Assembly: GCA_029856375.1 (NCBI GenBank)
Contig: JAHQWX010000009.1
Location: 1-14,942, forward strand
Length of the DNA: 14,942 bases
Source of the DNA: Promethearchaeia archaeon
GTDB taxonomy: Archaea > Asgardarchaeota > Lokiarchaeia > Sigyniarchaeales > SOKP01
Direction: 5' to 3'
Under the pieces are notes generated by a model that was not told where the DNA came from, ran no database searches, and was given only the letters and a program-made list of their open reading frames with translations. Positions 12,831 through 14,942 of the stretch are shown here, in pieces. Every line of letters begins with the position of its first letter. Position 1 is the stretch's first letter. Position numbers and translations under genes: made by a program.

Positions 12831-14186
12831 TTAAAAATTCTTTAATAAAAAGCTTTTAAAATCTTCGTATTTATTTACTTCTACTGGGTTTGGAACCTCA
12901 TCTTTTTTGCTGATCGCATCCAGACTTCTCGGTATTTTCGGATTGATGTTTATCAATGAGATAATTTCTTCGGGAAATTTTGCAGGATCAGCTGTTTCAG
13001 AACATATTGCTTTTATTTTAGCATTTTCCGGAAATTTGTTTCGATAAAACTGTAAGGCTGCCCAACCTACAGCACCGTGAGGTTCGATAACCTTAGTATA
13101 TTTTTCATAGAAATCTTTTATGGTTTTTCTAGTCCAGTCGTCGTCTATTGAAATTCCAAACATATCTCCTCTAATTTTATCCAACTCAGGATCTTTATGC
13201 ATTATGCCCTGCTCATCAATATGACCTCCATATAAATCTACGAGTCGTGCAAAATTAGATGGGTGCCCAACATTCATTGCGTTCGAAATACAATGCTTAG
13301 ACGGTATGACTTTTTGATAAATACCCGTTTCTAAGAATCGTGGAAATTCGTCGTTTTCGTTTACAGCCACAACAAACCTCTTTACTGGCAAACCCATATT
13401 GTACGCAATTAATCCACCCATCAAATTTCCAAAGTTACCAGATGGAACAGAAAATATAATTTCTTCCCCCAGAGATTCTATAATTCGAGAATAACCCCAA
13501 AAGTAATAAAGTATTTGAGGGAGTAGTCTTCCTACATTGATCGAATTGGCTGATGATAAATTTAAATGTTCCAATTCTTTATCTGCGAACGCAAGTTTTG
13601 CAAACCTTTGGCAATCGTCGAATTTGCCATTTATACCTATTGCAGTTACATTTTTTCCTAGAGTAGTCATTTGCTTTCGCTGTAGATTACTAATTTCTTT
13701 CTTTGGATACAATACTACAACATTACTCCTATTCATTTCATAAAAGGCTGACGCTACTGCACCACCTGTATCACCACTCGTAGCAGTTATGATAATTACG
13801 TTCCTATCTTCAAGATTAAGAAAATATTCCATCATTCGAGCTAACATTCTGGCTCCGATATCTTTAAAGCTACAAGTTGGACCTCTATCCAAATACATTA
13901 CATAATTGTAATCGGTTATTTTTTCTACGGGAATGTCAAAAGTCAGCGCGCTATTTATTATTTTTTTTAACTCAGATTCAGGAATAATTTCCTTAGTAAT
14001 TTTCGATAACACACTATAGGCAATTTCAGGTAAGTCTAAATTTCTAAACGCGTATATTTCCTCTTGATTTAGTTGAGGGATCTCGTTTAGCATAAATAAT
14101 CCCCTATCTGGGGCTTGACCTCTTAAAATTGCTTCTTTGATATTTACATCCGGTGAGTTTTTGTTGGTTGAGTGGAATAATATCAT
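12831..14186 (-). CDS. thrC: Threonine synthase (class II type)
   Basis: This PLP enzyme converts O-phosphohomoserine to threonine, the last step of the pathway. The 451-residue protein shows an N-terminal LRGQAPDRGLFML (residues 21-33), the PLP-lysine motif GPTCSFKDIGAR (102-113, Lys108), TATSGDTGGAVASAF (134-148), the phosphate-binding SVPSGNFGNLMGGLIAYNMG (246-265), FVVAVNENDEFPRFLETG (271-288) and SNAMNVGHPSNFARL (301-315). These last segments and the length of about 450 residues match the class II enzymes of bacteria and fungi, not the shorter class I form common in archaea and plants. ATG at 14186 has no Shine-Dalgarno sequence, so the mRNA may be leaderless. It is divergent from the second GTPase gene across 100 bases and upstream of the seven-helix membrane protein. 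Homoserine kinase, which makes its substrate, is not in this window. Confidence 0.95.
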   Translation of the reverse strand: MILFHSTNKNSPDVNIKEAILRGQAPDRGLFMLNEIPQLNQEEIYAFRNLDLPEIAYSVLSKITKEIIPESELKKIINSALTFDIPVEKITDYNYVMYLDRGPTCSFKDIGARMLARMMEYFLNLEDRNVIIITATSGDTGGAVASAFYEMNRSNVVVLYPKKEISNLQRKQMTTLGKNVTAIGINGKFDDCQRFAKLAFADKELEHLNLSSANSINVGRLLPQILYYFWGYSRIIESLGEEIIFSVPSGNFGNLMGGLIAYNMGLPVKRFVVAVNENDEFPRFLETGIYQKVIPSKHCISNAMNVGHPSNFARLVDLYGGHIDEQGIMHKDPELDKIRGDMFGISIDDDWTRKTIKDFYEKYTKVIEPHGAVGWAALQFYRNKFPENAKIKAICSETADPAKFPEEIISLININPKIPRSLDAISKKDEVPNPVEVNKYEDFKSFLLKNF

Positions 14187-14210
14187 ATTTGACGAATATT
14201 ATCAATGCAC

Positions 14211-14223
14211 AATATAATTAAAA
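14211..14223 (-). promoter_or_regulatory. Candidate TATA box for thrC
   Basis: AATATAATTAAAA on the plus strand (a TTTTAATTATATT element on the minus strand) lies 25-37 bases upstream of the thrC start codon, the spacing expected for a leaderless archaeal transcript. The same 100-base gap must also hold the promoter for the divergent GTPase gene; the AT-rich TTTATATTA near 14239-14247 is a candidate. Composition makes both weak calls. Confidence 0.35.
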
Positions 14224-14286
14224 TATTAGAAATTCTATTTTATATTAAGAATATTAATTTGAAATTAAAACTTTAGTTGAGCCAAT

Positions 14287-14942
14287 GTGGAATATCTAAA
14301 AGAGGAGTCTGCGAAAAAGATACTTTTCACGGGTTTAGATTTCGCTGGAAAAACATCTTTGATCCTAGCACTTCAGAGAGAATTTTCGAAGATTGCCATC
14401 CTTAAACCGACGCGATCCGCACAGAGAAGAGTATTTTCATTTTTGGGCTTAGACTTTAGCGAATGGGACTTAGGCGGTCAAATTCAGTATCGTATAAATT
14501 ACTTAAAGAATCCCAGCAAATATTTTGATAAAACTGAAGTCGCTATCTATGTGATCGATATTCAAGATTCCGATCGATTTTCTGAATCAATTAGTTATTT
14601 AAACGATGTCGTCAAACAATTTAAGAAGTTGGAAATAGAACCTCCAATATATATTTTCTTCCATAAAATCGATCCTGCACTATTAAAATCCGCAACTAAA
14701 GAAATGAACGACCTAGTAGCAAACCTAAAAGCTAGGATTGAGAAATATGTCGATTATAAGAAACTATTTTATTATAAAACTAGTATTTTCAATCTATATA
14801 CAGTGATGAACGCTTTTTCTGAAGTTTTACTCAAACTTTTTCCAAAATCTGCCTTAATTGACGAATCTTTAACAGCGTTTGGTAAGAAAATCGATGCCGA
14901 AGGGCTTATTGTGATTGACGATAATTCTTTAATGATTGGACG
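14287..14942 (+). CDS. Rag/Gtr-like GTPase with roadblock-like C-terminus, partial at right edge
   Basis: Translation from GTG at 14287 (an overlapping ATG at 14285 is out of frame and stops at once) gives 218 complete codons before the window ends. The GTPase motifs are all visible: G1 GLDFAGKTS (residues 16-24), G2 Thr42 in KPT, G3 WDLGGQ (60-65), G4 HKID (126-129) and G5 TSIF (165-168). The HKxD form of G4, the TSI at G5 and the LLKLFP segment that follows are hallmarks of the Rag/Gtr family, which in eukaryotes signals amino acid status to TORC1. Residues from about 186 (SALIDESLTAFGKKIDAEGL) match the start of a roadblock domain in the same position as in RagA. The protein should be cytosolic or membrane-peripheral. 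It is divergent from threonine synthase. The end of the domain lies outside the window, so its full length is unknown. Confidence 0.88.
   Translation, partial: MEYLKEESAKKILFTGLDFAGKTSLILALQREFSKIAILKPTRSAQRRVFSFLGLDFSEWDLGGQIQYRINYLKNPSKYFDKTEVAIYVIDIQDSDRFSESISYLNDVVKQFKKLEIEPPIYIFFHKIDPALLKSATKEMNDLVANLKARIEKYVDYKKLFYYKTSIFNLYTVMNAFSEVLLKLFPKSALIDESLTAFGKKIDAEGLIVIDDNSLMIG

Noticed and set aside
12276..13743. Short plus-strand open frames within the membrane protein and thrC genes
   Set aside because: They are antisense shadows of the real minus-strand genes.
14285..14299. ATG at 14285 as the start of the right-edge GTPase
   Set aside because: It is out of frame with the GTPase motifs and meets TAA at the fifth codon; GTG at 14287 is in frame.
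1..14942. tRNA or rRNA genes, CRISPR arrays, insertion sequences
   Set aside because: No cloverleaf-like, regularly spaced repeat or transposase-like sequence was seen.

Overview
This AT-rich window reads as archaeal chromosome, most likely from an Asgard archaeon (Lokiarchaeia or a relative). Three things point that way. Two genes encode eukaryote-like Arf/Rag-type GTPases that carry C-terminal roadblock-like domains. There are archaeal C1-metabolism markers (an FmdE-type protein, an MtrH-type methyltransferase subunit and an AIR-synthase-like protein resembling methanogenesis marker 2). There are also archaeal information-processing and surface proteins (an FAU-1 type ribonuclease and an archaeosortase). 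Several genes start with GTG or TTG, some behind a GTGA-type ribosome binding site; others have AT-rich, TATA-like upstream DNA and no clear ribosome binding site, which is compatible with leaderless mRNAs. The lineage is inferred from protein content only.

Layout. 1-1867 (minus strand): an FAU-1 ribonuclease gene followed by the start of an fmdE-like gene that runs off the left edge. 2009-6512 (plus strand): a large membrane-anchored subtilisin-like protease, an archaeosortase, and an mtrH-like gene that overlaps the archaeosortase by 14 bases. 6523-8070 (minus strand): a three-part protein with a longin-like N-terminus, an Arf/Rag-like GTPase and a roadblock-like C-terminus. 8178-9901 (plus strand): the AIR-synthase-like gene and, 8 bases later, a membrane protein with a zinc ribbon. 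9962-12005 (plus strand): a compact ACT-regulator, homoserine dehydrogenase and LOG-like gene cluster. 12026-14186 (minus strand): a threonine synthase gene followed by a seven-helix membrane protein. 14287-end (plus strand): a second, incomplete Rag/Gtr-like GTPase, divergent from threonine synthase.

How the genes fit together. Homoserine dehydrogenase, its stand-alone ACT regulator and threonine synthase supply two of the enzymatic steps from aspartate semialdehyde to threonine; homoserine kinase is not in the window. FmdE, MtrH and the marker-2-like protein suggest a tetrahydromethanopterin-linked C1 pathway without the rest of the methyltransferase complex nearby. The protease and archaeosortase belong to surface protein processing. 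The two Rag-like GTPases are the most unusual content: both show GTPase motifs followed by a roadblock-like region in the eukaryotic Rag/Gtr order, and one lies next to amino acid biosynthesis genes. No gene-free stretch exceeds about 150 bases, and I saw no tRNA, rRNA, CRISPR array or insertion sequence.
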